Positions 18,664 to 29,573 of a stretch of 64,000 bases of DNA are shown here, piece after piece. This stretch comes from Sodalis ligni (GTDB taxonomy: Bacteria; Pseudomonadota; Gammaproteobacteria; Enterobacterales; Enterobacteriaceae): NCBI RefSeq assembly GCF_016865525.2, contig NZ_CP075169.1, positions 1,426,337 through 1,490,336 of the forward strand. The letters run 5' to 3'. Positions within the stretch are counted from its first letter, which is position 1. Every line of letters begins with the position of its first letter. The notes below the pieces were generated by a model that saw only the letters and a program-made list of their open reading frames with translations, made no database searches and had not been told where the DNA came from. Both the position numbers and the translations under genes were made by a program.

Positions 18664-18983
18664 GGGGCCCTACCGCTGCCCGGCCTGAACAAATATCGGC
18701 GTTCCGCTCTTTGGCTACACTGCCGGAGAGCGGATTTATGGTTATGGCGGGAGAATCCAAGCCGGGATCGAGACGTGGGTATGGTTTTTACAGCCGGGCG
18801 TCACGCGTAAGTTCTGTTTTGCAATAATTGATTAAACTACTATTTCTCTAGCAGCTTTATAGATTAAAAAGAAATTACACTCTGCATAGAACAAAACTCA
18901 TTTCTTTAATGTGAAATAAAATTCTGGCGGCGCTTATTAAAAAAGTAGAGTCAAACTGAATTAAACTCACAAAGAGAATTGCT
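18664..18983. other. Intergenic region between yajQ and the toxin remnant
   Basis: No gene. It has an imperfect hairpin with arms CCGCTCT and AGAGCGG at about 18697-18734, possibly the end of the yajQ transcript but without a clear T tract. From about 18800 the composition shifts to AT-rich, marking the border of the transferred locus. Confidence 0.5.
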
Positions 18984-21900
18984 ATGTATATTTCTGATTA
19001 TAAAACATCTGATAATATTATAAATAGAGAATTATTATCCAATGAAGATAACCCACAAGAATATGAAGAAACATTGCGATTTTTGAGACGCTAAAAGCAT
19101 AAGAAAGCCGGAAAATATAGCTTTGGCGCCGCCAAAAGTCCGTCACAAGGGAAAGTTAACAAACCTCGCCTTGCAAATACTCTACGCATCGGCTTTTCGC
19201 CGATGCAGCCTAGGTTGGGACACGTTAACGCGGCAGGGAATAATCCCTTCAACGCGGCGCCGGACCGCTGTCCGGCCAGTCTGTCTTGGGAATGCCGGTC
19301 GCATCGGCTGATAATAACGCTGACACTACCCTGTTTCCTGATGCGATTTTGGTTAAAATCGATAGCCATGATAGCATTTTTCCCAGGCATCACCTGAGAC
19401 GCAGCGTCGGAAACAATGATGAGTCAGCTTCTCTTTATTTACCGTCTGGATCCTGGCCACAAAAATATTAAAAGTTTTTGATTAATAAAAATCTTATGAA
19501 TGGCAAACAATCGTGGGGAAACGCGGATTTAATTAATGCTGTGGTGAAGTATATTAATACGAATAGCAATGGAATGGAAAAAGTCGCCAGACGTATGCTA
19601 AGACATTCCGGTCTGATGGGAGCTAAAAAATGAGAAAATGAGCGAATTTAATCAGCAAAAACGGTGACTGCCTGGATGCATTCATTGCTTTTGAGAAAGG
19701 TATTGAAGCATTTATTGTCAATGAATTTATCAAGGTCTACCGAAATGAATCCTTGGGTAACGTGACCTCACCACAGAATTTCGCCATTCATCTTCTTCAA
19801 AAAGTGCGACAAGGATTTACAAACGATACCAGCATGAGCGGGTCGGATGGTTTGCAGGGGGGCGCCTTAGAGTTCATTGCCGATAATATTTTCTTGCCGA
19901 TTATGCCGACATTTTTTTGATGCTATTCTTGATCCATCAGTGCACTATTCTATCGGGTCTGTTGAATGGGGATATCTACATGCAGGCCTATGCTTTGCCA
20001 TGGGCGCTGAAATCAATCTGCAATCAATTTCAGCCAGTGAGCTATTATCCTTCGGTATTGTATTGGACTCCATGTTAAAAGAAGGTCTTTCTGACCCTCC
20101 CTTTTAAATTGTTTATGTTGCCAGCTATGCTTTATCATGTCAAACATAGCATAGATACTGATGACGTTATTGATATCAATAATATCATTGAGCCTTCCGG
20201 CATAAAAAGTTATTCTTGAAGAGTATTTATTGGCCTGTGACAAATTCAATGCCATGAATGATCCGGTAACTTATTTCTCTGAAGCGTTAGCATCCTATCA
20301 AACCAGGTCACAGCTTGCTGAAAAGGTGATTGATACATATTGTAACGTAGGGAATAAAGACGAAATGCCCTACGTTTCATACTATAAATACTATAACAGC
20401 GGTTTAACCTGTGCTGATGTCGTCTCCGGGCTATCAACGCCGATAGGCAATTGCCGAGTCTAGACTCAATATACGAAAGGCAAAACGCCGATATTGCCGA
20501 CGCATTCGCAAACGTTGATAAAAGGATTATTTACAAAGTGATATCCGCTATCGATGTTGGCGAACTTGAATTTCTGGCTTTTCGGAGATAAAACCAGAGT
20601 GAGCTTCGCACACCGCCTTAAACCACAAACAGCCTTGGGTTATTTGGCTTTTCTCAATATGTTAACTTGGCTATAAGGCAGGATGTCGATATATTCGCGG
20701 CGAGTAAAAATAATGAAGAAAGAGTCTATGCATTAATCAAGGAAAAGACGGCTATCGGATAAAACGAACTGATGATGATCTGAAAGCCTATTTTGAGTTA
20801 TTGAAGAATTTTTCCCTGAATTAGAATTCGATAAAGATGTCAGACTTGTTTTGCATAAGGAAGATCGCGCTCTTTGCAGTCGCCCGATCAATCACTTAAG
20901 GTATTGGCAGCACAGCTAAGCCAGCTTCACCGTGACATTTTATACGTTAGTTTGAATAACGAAGGTTATGAAAAACGGCGGCGGAGAAGACCCGGACTTT
21001 TTTCTTATCTTTGATACCTTTCCATGATTGCTCAATGCACCTCCTGGCGGCGGAGGAAAAGGAAGCTGCCGTGGCCTGTAGCGCAGATATCGTGATGGTG
21101 GGTCCGTTTGCGGTCAAGGGATTAATGATGAGCACCCAGGCCGCGAAAACCTTCGGCTATGGTGCAAGGATAGCATTAGGTGAGGCGGTAAGTGGTTTTG
21201 CCGCCAGGCAATCCCTGCGAATGGCGATGAAAAAAGCGATGCCCGCTCTTTCCAGATTTGCTATCTTGCCCGCCTCCCGCGAGCTAAATCGTTTGGCACT
21301 GACCGACTTGGGCATCGAATTTCTTCGCCTGTTCGATCCAGGTCTGGAGATGGCCGGGCGATTAAGCGGCGCAATAGTCACACAGGTGACGAAAGGGGTC
21401 GGCATTGCAAGCAGATCTGCCCCGGCGCTAAAAAAACTTTTTGCAGCCCTGCAAAGGAAAAAAATCGGGCAATCCATCACTTCCCCGGCAAAACTTTATG
21501 ATACGGGACGTTTGTCCGCCTCGGGACTGCAGGTGCCGGTGGTAAAGCTCCAGAAGAAAACGCCTGGCGGGCAAGAAATCTATGTCCGGGTAAACCCCGT
21601 AAACAATGATATCTTTGGCCGTAAATATACATTGTCCGCCGATAAAACCTTGGTGCCCATCCCCCTTGATTTGGCAAAAAGGCTGGATAATCTTCGAATC
21701 CAGGGTTTAGGCGGCCACGGCGCAAAAATACGGGGCAGGCAATGGATGAACGAGCAAAGACATCTGTCGGAACACGTTCATGAATCACTGCGTGAAGTCA
21801 TACTTTCGCCAGCCAGTGGCCACGGCAATCGCCCCCCTATGCATCATTACCCGCAGGGGGGCGCGGCAGGCAGCGTCGAACGGTCCTGGCGGGCCGCCTA

Positions 21901-22702
21901 TAGGGCGGAAAAGAATTTACCTAAGCAATTTTATATTAAAACCTTCGGCGATGGGGACAGCGAATCCGTGCTTTTTCCGGAAATCGGCATCTCATTGCAT
22001 CAGAACAGCCTAGACGCCACTGAATATGAGCGCGCCTTTGCCCGATTATTGGGAAATGAAAAAACCGCGGTACGTACCTGGTCTTTGGTTGAAGATGACG
22101 TCAGAAGCTACAGTAATGGTTCGCCTAACCTCACCAGCTTGAACAAAAGGCCTATCAACGTCGAGATCAACCAAAAATTGCGGGACGGCTTACCCTTCGC
22201 TGCGGACGAAAAAGAGGTTTATGACGGTCTTATGGCTTTTTTGCGCGCGGATATACCAAGGCAGCGCGGAAGCTATCTGCGTATCGCGGAATACCGGCAG
22301 GGCCACCACATTCCTTGGCTTCATGATATTATCGTGGGGGACATTGTTACCAATTATCCGCAACTGATGAGCGTGTCGGGGGACGATGCGTTTGCGCGGC
22401 TTTTTGCTGAACAGGCCGCGGAAGACGGCCCAGAAATTGAAAAAGGTCTGGAAGCATTAGTTATCTATCGAATCGACAACGGTGGAAAATGCACCCCGCT
22501 TATACCTCTGGCCGCCAGCACGGTGCTTGATGAAGTGGAATATCTCTATCCGCCGAAAACTTATTTTCGCGTCAAGGGCATCAGTATTGCCAATGGGATA
22601 TCACAATATATATTTCCAAGAAAACGCATCGGGGTCATTTTGGAGGAGATATCGGAAGTTCCTTTTAGCGCAAAAAATCTCTTTTCCGGGAATACCTATT
22701 GA
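18984..22702 (+). pseudogene. Decayed large toxin/effector gene with C-terminal ADP-ribosyltransferase-like domain
   Basis: One long gene appears to have been broken. It starts with AAAGAGAA and ATG 18984 (36 codons to a stop at 19092). Coherent fragments then follow in changing frames: about 19670-19915 (FEKGIEAFIVNEFIKVYRN), 19900-20107 (SVEWGYLHAGLCFAMGAEIN), 20110-20215, 20217-20460, 20460-20590, 20600-20760 and 20770-20900, joining the uninterrupted 3' frame through FFLSLIPFHDCS near 21000. At least seven indels or stops separate them. The LIPFHDC...A..AC..D segment resembles the region before the translocation or effector domain of large dermonecrotic-type toxins (my recollection, not searched). 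The 5' half is AT-rich and unlike neighbouring genes, which suggests transfer. Confidence 0.7.
21011..22702 (+). CDS. Intact 3' reading frame of the toxin remnant, putative R-S-E ADP-ribosyltransferase
   Basis: 563 codons from a TTG; more likely the surviving 3' part of the larger gene than an independent one. The N-terminal third is Ala-rich and hydrophobic in places (residues 25-150). The C-terminal 150 residues carry the ordered hallmarks of arginine-type ADP-ribosyltransferases: Arg424 or Arg429 in SYLRIAEYRQG, Ser454-Val-Ser456 in QLMSVSGDDAFARLF, then ALVIYRID, and Glu508-Val-Glu510 in DEVEYLYPPKTYFRV, ending with GVILEEI. The 30-residue distance from Arg424 to Ser454 equals that in Salmonella SpvB as I recall it. 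No secretion signal is visible. Function in the present cell is doubtful because the 5' part is broken. Confidence 0.55.
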   Translation: MIPFHDCSMHLLAAEEKEAAVACSADIVMVGPFAVKGLMMSTQAAKTFGYGARIALGEAVSGFAARQSLRMAMKKAMPALSRFAILPASRELNRLALTDLGIEFLRLFDPGLEMAGRLSGAIVTQVTKGVGIASRSAPALKKLFAALQRKKIGQSITSPAKLYDTGRLSASGLQVPVVKLQKKTPGGQEIYVRVNPVNNDIFGRKYTLSADKTLVPIPLDLAKRLDNLRIQGLGGHGAKIRGRQWMNEQRHLSEHVHESLREVILSPASGHGNRPPMHHYPQGGAAGSVERSWRAAYRAEKNLPKQFYIKTFGDGDSESVLFPEIGISLHQNSLDATEYERAFARLLGNEKTAVRTWSLVEDDVRSYSNGSPNLTSLNKRPINVEINQKLRDGLPFAADEKEVYDGLMAFLRADIPRQRGSYLRIAEYRQGHHIPWLHDIIVGDIVTNYPQLMSVSGDDAFARLFAEQAAEDGPEIEKGLEALVIYRIDNGGKCTPLIPLAASTVLDEVEYLYPPKTYFRVKGISIANGISQYIFPRKRIGVILEEISEVPFSAKNLFSGNTY

Positions 22703-22778
22703 TACGAACCGCCTCCGCCGGCGTGTCACTGAGCCTCTCCTCGGCTGTCGTATAGCCGCCGGCAGCAAGGCAACTGAT

Positions 22779-24143
22779 TTATAGCGCGTCCACCAGACGC
22801 TCCAGCTCAATTCGGTTGGTGCGTTTGGTATCGATTTTGACATAGGCGCTCTGCTCTTCCGGCACCACCACCACTTCGGTAACCCCGGGCTGTGATTTCA
22901 ATCGCTGCTCCAGGCCGCCGTCTTTTACCGCCAGCGCGGACAGGGTCAGCCGCAGGCTGCTGACATAGGGAGGTTCACGCAGCCGGCTGCTCACCAGCCA
23001 CCATATCAGAGAAATTCCCGCACCGGTCAAGAAGACCAGTCCGGCACCGGACAATTGAAACAGCCAGCCGCCCAGGCTGCCACCCACCGCGACGCCGAGA
23101 AACTGGCCGGTGGAGTAGATGCCCATGGCGGTGCCTTTGTAACCGGCCGGCGCTTCTTTGCTGATCAATGAGGGCAATATGGCTTCCATCACGTTAAACG
23201 CCAGAAAAAACAGCTGCACGCCGATGAAAATGGTCCACAAATGCAGCCCGGCGGACCATAAAACGATCTCAGCCAGCATCAAGACCGTAATGCAGCCCAT
23301 AAACACCCGCTTCATCTGCCTTTTAACTTCGGCATAGATGATAAAGGGAACCACGGCGGCGAACGAAATCAGCATGGTCACCAGATAGACTTTCCAGTGA
23401 TCGGCGGCCGGCAGTCCCGCGTTAACCATCATGGGGGGCAGGGCGACAAAACTGGACATCAATAACGCATGCAGGCAGAAGATGCCGAAATTCAGCTTTA
23501 ATAACTGGGGATTGGCCAGTACCTTGGCAAAGCTGCCCTTAACGATGCCGGATTCGCGGTTGAGAATATGGGCATCGGCGTTAGGCACCACCAGCAGGGT
23601 CAATACGATACCCATCAACGCCAGAATGGCGATACCCCAGAACAGTGCGTGCAAACCGAGGGCATGGGTAATAATCGGACCCAGCACCATGGCAATGGCG
23701 AAGGTAACGCCAAAGCTGATGCCGATAAAGGCCATGGCTTTGGTGCGGTTCTGTTCCCGGGTCAAATCCGATAACAGCGCCATCACCGCCGCGGCGATAG
23801 CGCCGGAACCCTGCAGAGCACGTCCCAGTATGACGCCCCATATTGAGTCGGTCATGGCGGCTATCACGCTGCCGAGGGCAAACACCAATAGCCCGCCTAC
23901 GATAAGCGGTTTGCGGCCGACGCGATCGGAAATCAGCCCGAAAGGCAGCTGGAATACCGCCTGCGCCAGTCCGTATATACCGATAGCCAGGCCGATCAGC
24001 GCCTCGCTTGCTCCCTGGAGCGCCATACCGTAGGTGGTAAGGACCGGCAGCACCATAAACATGCCCAGCATCCGTAATGAAAAAACCGTACCCAAACCCC
24101 AGGTGGCGCGTAGTTCGGTGCCGGTCATTTTATTGTCGTTCAT
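22779..24143 (-). CDS. yajR: YajR, MFS efflux-type transporter with YAM domain
   Basis: 454 residues, exactly the length of E. coli YajR. Twelve hydrophobic segments are evident, with the MFS motif A GLISDRVGRKPLIVGG between TM2 and TM3 and GRALQGSGAIAAAVMALLSD in TM4-5. After TM12 a soluble C-terminal domain (about 385-454, ALAVKDGGLEQRLKSQPGVT...) has the ferredoxin-like YAM fold described for YajR. The physiological substrate is not known. In E. coli it stands beside cyoE, as here. Confidence 0.96.
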   Translation of the reverse strand: MNDNKMTGTELRATWGLGTVFSLRMLGMFMVLPVLTTYGMALQGASEALIGLAIGIYGLAQAVFQLPFGLISDRVGRKPLIVGGLLVFALGSVIAAMTDSIWGVILGRALQGSGAIAAAVMALLSDLTREQNRTKAMAFIGISFGVTFAIAMVLGPIITHALGLHALFWGIAILALMGIVLTLLVVPNADAHILNRESGIVKGSFAKVLANPQLLKLNFGIFCLHALLMSSFVALPPMMVNAGLPAADHWKVYLVTMLISFAAVVPFIIYAEVKRQMKRVFMGCITVLMLAEIVLWSAGLHLWTIFIGVQLFFLAFNVMEAILPSLISKEAPAGYKGTAMGIYSTGQFLGVAVGGSLGGWLFQLSGAGLVFLTGAGISLIWWLVSSRLREPPYVSSLRLTLSALAVKDGGLEQRLKSQPGVTEVVVVPEEQSAYVKIDTKRTNRIELERLVDAL

Positions 24144-24270
24144 TCTTACCTCATGATACCTAGGCGGGTTATTTTACAGCCATTCTGAAGCGGGGGAAAT
24201 GGAATGTCTTTTAACAGATGTTACGGCAAAGCGCCATTGATTCGGGAAAGAGGCCGGTTGGGAGAGGGGG

Positions 24271-24293
24271 ACGGCAAAGCAAGGCTTTGCCGT
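24271..24293. repeat. Perfect 10-bp inverted repeat between cyoE and yajR
   Basis: ACGGCAAAGC-AAG-GCTTTGCCGT forms a strong hairpin. In the direction of cyo transcription it is followed by C-rich rather than T-rich sequence, so it is not a textbook intrinsic terminator. Confidence 0.6.
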
Positions 24294-24313
24294 AAAAGAC
24301 TACTTAGCAGACA

Positions 24314-24355
24314 TTAATGACCATACATTAATGACCATACATTAATTACCATACA
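24314..24355. repeat. Three tandem 14-bp repeats overlapping the 3' end of cyoE
   Basis: TTAATGACCATACA occurs at 24314 and 24328 and as TTAATTACCATACA at 24342. The third unit includes the cyoE stop codon and its last codons (Tyr-Val-Trp), so the repeat probably arose by duplication of the end of the gene. Confidence 0.85.
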
Positions 24356-25236
24356 TAGGATAACAAGCTGTTACTGGCCGGGACCATAAAATCCACCGAC
24401 ATCATGACGCTCAGCGAGGTAATGGCGACGATGGAAAATATAAACAGCTTGCGCGCCCAGACCTTATCATCATTGGCTGATTTGTAGCCCTGCAAGGCCA
24501 TGCCCAGCCACCAGACGCTTACCGATGCCGCGACAATCAGGTACTTGTAACCGGCATACCCCCCAAGCGTCAGCATCAGCGTGGCCACCATAAAGCCGAT
24601 GATATAAAGGGTGATATGGTGTTTGGTAACCGAAATCCCCCGTTTCACCGGCAGTACCGGTATGGACGCCGCTTGATAATCCTTGAAGCGGAAGATGGCG
24701 ATGGCGTAAGAGTGAGGCATTTGCCACAAACTGAAGATCAGCAGCAGGATCAACGCCCCCATATCGAACCTGTCACTGACGGCGCAGTAGCCGATAACCG
24801 GCGGCGCGGCGCCCGACAGGCTGCCTATCAAGGTGCCGTAAACCGACTTGCGTTTCATGTACAGGCTATAGATGCCGACATAAACGATAAAGCCCATTAC
24901 CGCCAGCCACATGGCCAGCGGATTGGCCGCCGTATAGAGCAAGACGAAGCCCACAATACCCAGCACGGTTGCATAAACCAGCGTGACTTTCGGCGAGATA
25001 AGTCCTTTCACCAGGACACGGTTTTTTGTCCTTTCCATTTTTTTATCGATATCCCGGTCGATAAAGTTGTTGAAAACACAACCCGACGCGACCACCAGCG
25101 AGACACCGATCAAGGTGGCGATAAACAGGGCGTGATCTATCTGGCCTTTTGAGGCCAGAAGAAAACCACCGATGACAGAAATTAAATTACCGAAAATAAT
25201 CCCTGGTTTAGTGACTTGCAGGTATTTTTTAATCAT
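24346..25236 (-). CDS. cyoE: CyoE, protoheme IX farnesyltransferase (heme O synthase)
   Basis: 296 residues, as in E. coli. It transfers a farnesyl group to heme b to make the heme O needed by cytochrome bo3. This UbiA-family membrane enzyme shows the Asp-rich prenyl-binding motif [18 protein letters not shown] (about 56-73) and the second motif YMKRKSVYG, plus seven to nine hydrophobic segments. It is the last gene of cyoABCDE and starts 15 bases after cyoD. Confidence 0.98.
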   Translation of the reverse strand: MIKKYLQVTKPGIIFGNLISVIGGFLLASKGQIDHALFIATLIGVSLVVASGCVFNNFIDRDIDKKMERTKNRVLVKGLISPKVTLVYATVLGIVGFVLLYTAANPLAMWLAVMGFIVYVGIYSLYMKRKSVYGTLIGSLSGAAPPVIGYCAVSDRFDMGALILLLIFSLWQMPHSYAIAIFRFKDYQAASIPVLPVKRGISVTKHHITLYIIGFMVATLMLTLGGYAGYKYLIVAASVSVWWLGMALQGYKSANDDKVWARKLFIFSIVAITSLSVMMSVDFMVPASNSLLSYVW

Positions 25237-25251
25237 TACCGTTGCGCTCTT

Positions 25252-25584
25252 TTAATGGCCCATCAAGTTGTAGTTCAGGTACCACATAATCCACAGGGAG
25301 CCCACAACAAGAATCGCGATTATTAATACTGCAAAGACAAAGGCCACCAGGTTCCACCGCTGTTCGGAAGAGGAATCCAAATGCAGGAAATAGATCAGGT
25401 GGACTAATATTTGTACTACCGCGCAGGCAACCAGAACCGCAATCAGGGTGGTTTTGGTGGCCGAGCCGTTCATCACCATGGCGAAGGGGATGACGGTTAA
25501 AATGATTGACAGTACAAAACCGGTTAAATAGGACTTCAGGCTGCCGTGACTGGCGCCGCCGTGTCCGGTTGCGGAATGACTCAT
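25252..25584 (-). CDS. cyoD: CyoD, cytochrome bo3 oxidase subunit IV
   Basis: 110 residues with three hydrophobic helices ([60 protein letters not shown]). It is a small accessory subunit that aids assembly of the copper centre in subunit I. The start at 25584 overlaps the cyoC stop in an ATGA, typical of this operon. Confidence 0.97.
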   Translation of the reverse strand: MSHSATGHGGASHGSLKSYLTGFVLSIILTVIPFAMVMNGSATKTTLIAVLVACAVVQILVHLIYFLHLDSSSEQRWNLVAFVFAVLIIAILVVGSLWIMWYLNYNLMGH

Positions 25585-26198
25585 CCTATGGCTCCCATCA
25601 GATACACCACGGTAAACACGCAAATCCACACCACGTCGAGGAAATGCCAGAACAGGCTCAGGCACATCAATCGGGTTTGATTGGTGGCGTTCAGGCCGCG
25701 CCGGGAAACCTGCACCATCATCACCAGGATCCAGATAAGACCCGAGGTGACATGCAGCCCATGCGTGCCCACCAGGGTGAAGAACCCGGACAGGAACCCG
25801 CTGCGGTCAGGACCGAAACCCTCTTCTATCAGGTGATGGAATTCATACAGCTCCATGCAGATAAACGCCAGGCCGAACAGGAAGGTCAGTCCGAGCCAGG
25901 TGATAACCCGGCTTTTATTGCCTTTGTGCATGGCGAGGATCGCGACGCCGTAGGTGATGCTGCTGAATAACAGGCAAAAGGTTTCAACCAGTACAAAGGG
26001 CAGTTCAAAAATATCCTTGCCCGACGGACCGCCGGCGACACTGTTCACCAGAACCGAATAGGTGGCGAACAGGGTGGCGAATAAAATACAGTCGCTCATC
26101 AGGTAGATCCAGAAGCCAAATACCTTTATGGCTCCCGCATCGTGGTGCCCATGCGCGGCATGGGCGGTATCATGATTTGACAGGGTCTCAGTTGACAT
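25581..26198 (-). CDS. cyoC: CyoC, cytochrome bo3 oxidase subunit III
   Basis: 205 residues (E. coli 204). Five transmembrane helices are expected; recognisable parts are [20 protein letters not shown] and the Glu-containing [20 protein letters not shown]. The N-terminus is His-rich ([10 protein letters not shown]). It overlaps the end of cyoB by 11 bases and cyoD by 4. Confidence 0.98.
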   Translation of the reverse strand: MSTETLSNHDTAHAAHGHHDAGAIKVFGFWIYLMSDCILFATLFATYSVLVNSVAGGPSGKDIFELPFVLVETFCLLFSSITYGVAILAMHKGNKSRVITWLGLTFLFGLAFICMELYEFHHLIEEGFGPDRSGFLSGFFTLVGTHGLHVTSGLIWILVMMVQVSRRGLNATNQTRLMCLSLFWHFLDVVWICVFTVVYLMGAIG

Positions 26199-28182
26199 TA
26201 TTCACGCCCGCTTCACTAATTTGGTCAAAATGCCGGTTTTCGATACGCTCCACTTCCGCCGCGGGCACGTAGTAATCTACGTCTTCGTTGAAGCTGTGGA
26301 TAATCCAGGTCACTATCATGCCGGCAAAGCCGACAATCGCCAGCCACCAGATATGCCAGATCATGGCGAAGCCGAAAAACAGGCTGAAGGCGGCGATAAT
26401 GACGCCTGCGCCGGTATTCTTCGGCATATGGATCTGTTCGTAGGCCAGCGGTTTCTGATAAGCCGTTCCGTCTTCCTTCATCTGCCAGAAAGCGTCGCGA
26501 TGATCGTTGACATCCGGCACCAGGGCAAAGTTATAGAACGGCGGCGGTGAGGAGGTGGACCATTCCAGGGTGCGTCCGCCCCACGGGTCGCCGGTGAGAT
26601 CCCGGTTCTGATCCCGCTGGATGACGCTGAGAACGATTTGCACCACCTGGCACAAAATGCCCAGGGCGATAAGGACTACGCCGCCGGCCGCCACCATCAG
26701 CAGCGGATGGAATTGCGGGTCGATTTGCTGGCTTAAACGACGGGTCATGCCCATGAAACCCAACGCATACAGCGGCATGAACGCAACGTAGAAACCGATA
26801 ATCCAGAACCAGAAGGCGCGTTTGCCCCATTTCTCGTTCAGGGTGTAACCGAAGGCTTTCGGCCACCAGTAGGTCATGCCGGCGAAACAGCCGAACACCA
26901 CGCCGCCGATAATAACGTTATGGAAATGCGCTATCAGGAACAGACTGTTGTGCAGGACAAAGTCGGCGCCCGGCACCGCCAGCAGCACGCCGGTCATGCC
27001 GCCGATGGAGAAGGTGACGATAAAACCGACGGTCCACAGCATGGCCGAATTGAAAACAATGCGCCCCTGGTACATGGTAAACAGCCAGTTGAAGATTTTC
27101 ACCCCGGTGGGTATGGCGATAATCATCGTCATGATGCCAAAGAACGCATTGACGTTGGCTCCGGAGCCCATGGTGAAGAAGTGATGCAGCCAGACGCAGA
27201 ACGACAGAAGCGTGATGGCGATGGTGGCCCATACCAGCGACGTGTAGCCGAACAGCCTCTTTTTGGAGAAGGTGGCCACCACCTCGGAGTAAACGCCGAA
27301 CACCGGCAGTACCAGGATATACACCTCCGGATGACCCCAGGCCCAGAACAGGTTGACATACATCATCATGTTGCCGCCCATGTCATTGGTAAAGAAATGG
27401 GTGCCCAGATAGCGATCCAGGGTCAACAGAACGATGGTGACGGTGAGAATGGGGAACGCGGCGATAATCAGGATATTGGTGCACAATGCCGTCCAGGTAA
27501 ACACCGGCATTTTCATCAGCGGCATGTTGGGCGCGCGCATTTTCATAATGGTGGCGAAGAAATTCACCCCGGTAAGAGTGGTGCCGATACCGGCTATCTG
27601 GATACTCCATATCCAGTAATCCACCCCCACCCCCGGGCTATACTCCTTGCCGGCCAGCGGCGGATACGCCACCCACCCGGTCTGGGCGAATTCGCCCACG
27701 CCCAGCGAGATGTTGATGAGTATCACCCCCACCACAAAAAACCAGAAGCTGATGGAGTTCAGGAAGGGGAATGCCACGTCGCGGGCGCCGATTTGCAGCG
27801 GCACCGCCAGGTTCATCAGGCCGACCACGAATGGGGTCGCCATGAAGATAATCATGATGACGCCGTGGGCGGTGACCACCTGATCATAATGGTGGGGCGG
27901 CAGGAAACCGGCTTCGCCGGCGGAGGCCAGCGCCTGCTGCGAGCGCATCATGATGGCGTCCGCAAAGCCGCGCAGCAGCATTACGAAGGCCACAATCATG
28001 TACATTACGCCGATTTTTTTATGATCCACCGAGGTAAACCATTCATTCCACAGATATTGCCATTTTCCAAAATAGGTAATGGCCGCCACCAGGGCCAGCC
28101 CGATAACGACAATGGCGGCCACGGTGATAATAATGATCGGTTCATGATACGGAACCGAATCCAGCGTTAATAATCCGAACAT
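26188..28182 (-). CDS. cyoB: CyoB, cytochrome bo3 ubiquinol oxidase subunit I
   Basis: 664 residues (E. coli 663). This is the catalytic heme-copper subunit that reduces oxygen and pumps protons. Ligands are visible: [14 protein letters not shown] (low-spin heme His), [12 protein letters not shown] (CuB His and its cross-linked Tyr), WLHHFFTMG (two CuB His) and [12 protein letters not shown] (heme O3 and heme b His). The start at 28182 ([15 protein letters not shown]) matches the family and lies 4 bases after the cyoA stop. Confidence 0.98.
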   Translation of the reverse strand: MFGLLTLDSVPYHEPIIIITVAAIVVIGLALVAAITYFGKWQYLWNEWFTSVDHKKIGVMYMIVAFVMLLRGFADAIMMRSQQALASAGEAGFLPPHHYDQVVTAHGVIMIIFMATPFVVGLMNLAVPLQIGARDVAFPFLNSISFWFFVVGVILINISLGVGEFAQTGWVAYPPLAGKEYSPGVGVDYWIWSIQIAGIGTTLTGVNFFATIMKMRAPNMPLMKMPVFTWTALCTNILIIAAFPILTVTIVLLTLDRYLGTHFFTNDMGGNMMMYVNLFWAWGHPEVYILVLPVFGVYSEVVATFSKKRLFGYTSLVWATIAITLLSFCVWLHHFFTMGSGANVNAFFGIMTMIIAIPTGVKIFNWLFTMYQGRIVFNSAMLWTVGFIVTFSIGGMTGVLLAVPGADFVLHNSLFLIAHFHNVIIGGVVFGCFAGMTYWWPKAFGYTLNEKWGKRAFWFWIIGFYVAFMPLYALGFMGMTRRLSQQIDPQFHPLLMVAAGGVVLIALGILCQVVQIVLSVIQRDQNRDLTGDPWGGRTLEWSTSSPPPFYNFALVPDVNDHRDAFWQMKEDGTAYQKPLAYEQIHMPKNTGAGVIIAAFSLFFGFAMIWHIWWLAIVGFAGMIVTWIIHSFNEDVDYYVPAAEVERIENRHFDQISEAGVNNVN

Positions 28183-28186
28183 CGTG

Positions 28187-29119
28187 TTATTCCTCGGTTC
28201 CCGCGTGAGAGTGCTCACTCATGCTCATGTCCATCCCGTTTTTCTGGGTCATGTCCATGCTCTTGCCCTTTCCCATGAATTTACCGATGACCGAATCGAA
28301 CAGGTCGGGTTTCACACTGGAAAAATACTCCACCGGATGGAATTCGCTCGGCGCGGCCAATTGTTCATAGGCATCCATGGTATTTAGGGTTTCCGGCGAC
28401 GATTTCACCTTTTGGACCCACTCATCAAAACCCTGCTGGTCCGGTGTGGCAATCGCGGTGAACTTCATGCCGGAGAATCCCCTGCCGCTGAAATTGGAAG
28501 AGATGCCGTTGTAAGCACCGGGTTCATTGGCAATCAGGTGCAGCGTGGCATTCATTCCCGCCATGGCGTAAATCTGTCCGCCGAGCCGGGGAATAAAGAA
28601 GGAGTTCATTACCGAGTTGGAAGTGATGTTGAACTTGACCGGCACATTCACCGGGAAGGCAATCTGATTAACGGTGGCGATACCTTGCTCCGGATAAATG
28701 AACAGCCATTTCCAGTCCATCGCCACCACTTCGATATTGATGGTCTTGGCATTGGATGCGATGGGTTTGCCGGGATCCAGCGCATGGGTTGATTTCCAGG
28801 TCAGTGTCGCCAGAAAAATGATAATCAGAATCGGCACGGTCCAGACCACCAGTTCCACTTTACCTGAGTGGGACCAGTTGGGACTGTACGTTGCCTTGGT
28901 GTTGGTAGCGCGATATTTTATGGCGAAGACCACCGCCATGACGATAGCAGGTATGACTACCAGCAACATCAGCCCGAGGGCAGTCAGTATAAGTGAACGT
29001 TGCTCCAGTCCGATCTGTCCTTTGGGATTCATTAACGCCATATCGCAACCGCTCAGTAAAGCGGCGGCGGAAATCAATGACAGAATCCCTATACTTTTAT
29101 TGTATTTCCTGAGTCTCAT
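28187..29119 (-). CDS. cyoA: CyoA, cytochrome bo3 oxidase subunit II
   Basis: 310 residues (E. coli 315). A lipoprotein signal ending LLSGC gives lipidated Cys25. Two transmembrane helices follow and then a periplasmic cupredoxin domain that lacks the CuA ligands, as in quinol oxidases. The C-terminus is Met- and His-rich ([20 protein letters not shown]). First gene of the cyo operon. Confidence 0.98.
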   Translation of the reverse strand: MRLRKYNKSIGILSLISAAALLSGCDMALMNPKGQIGLEQRSLILTALGLMLLVVIPAIVMAVVFAIKYRATNTKATYSPNWSHSGKVELVVWTVPILIIIFLATLTWKSTHALDPGKPIASNAKTINIEVVAMDWKWLFIYPEQGIATVNQIAFPVNVPVKFNITSNSVMNSFFIPRLGGQIYAMAGMNATLHLIANEPGAYNGISSNFSGRGFSGMKFTAIATPDQQGFDEWVQKVKSSPETLNTMDAYEQLAAPSEFHPVEYFSSVKPDLFDSVIGKFMGKGKSMDMTQKNGMDMSMSEHSHAGTEE

Positions 29120-29573
29120 CTAACGACCTCAATAAAAAAGGGCTCTAATGTCGTTTCTTGTGTGTGGGCATTTTACGGGAAGGTTGCAGTACTGTAAACA
29201 TGCTTAAGGTTATGTCAGAAACATGTTTCCGCTCGATGTGAAAGATATCATTGGCTTGGAAAATTATGACAAAATATGAATACTCACAAAGGCTTAGAGA
29301 AAAATAAGCCACAGAGCAAATATTCTCGATTCATAAAGAATAACGCGGCGGTGTTCTTATCATAACATTAACATAAAAATAGCATTTAACGACAAATAAG
29401 CTACAAAAAGCAAATATGTACCTCCCGCAATAGTAAAGTTGTTAAACTATAACCTTCCTGCCCTATCGCGATAATAAAAATCAGATACAAAAAGCCCTTT
29501 TGTATAGCAATAAGATACGTTTTTACGGCAAAGAGATGAGGAGAAATTCTTATTTAGTCTATTTTCTGGCCTA
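29120..29573. other. Promoter region upstream of cyoA, downstream end of which meets ampG
   Basis: 454 bases, AT-rich, with no gene. It must contain the cyo promoter and upstream control sites; I did not identify individual ArcA, Fnr or Fur boxes with confidence. On the other side it carries the end of the ampG transcript, without a clear intrinsic terminator. Confidence 0.5.

Noticed and set aside
24271..24293. Hairpin as intrinsic terminator of the cyo operon
   Set aside because: Strong stem, but on the minus strand it is followed by C-rich sequence and no T tract.
26920..28170. 416-codon frame opposite cyoB
   Set aside because: Shadow of the highly conserved cyoB reading frame; composition is His/Asp/Gly/Gln-rich with no domain, and it covers the antisense of catalytic motifs.
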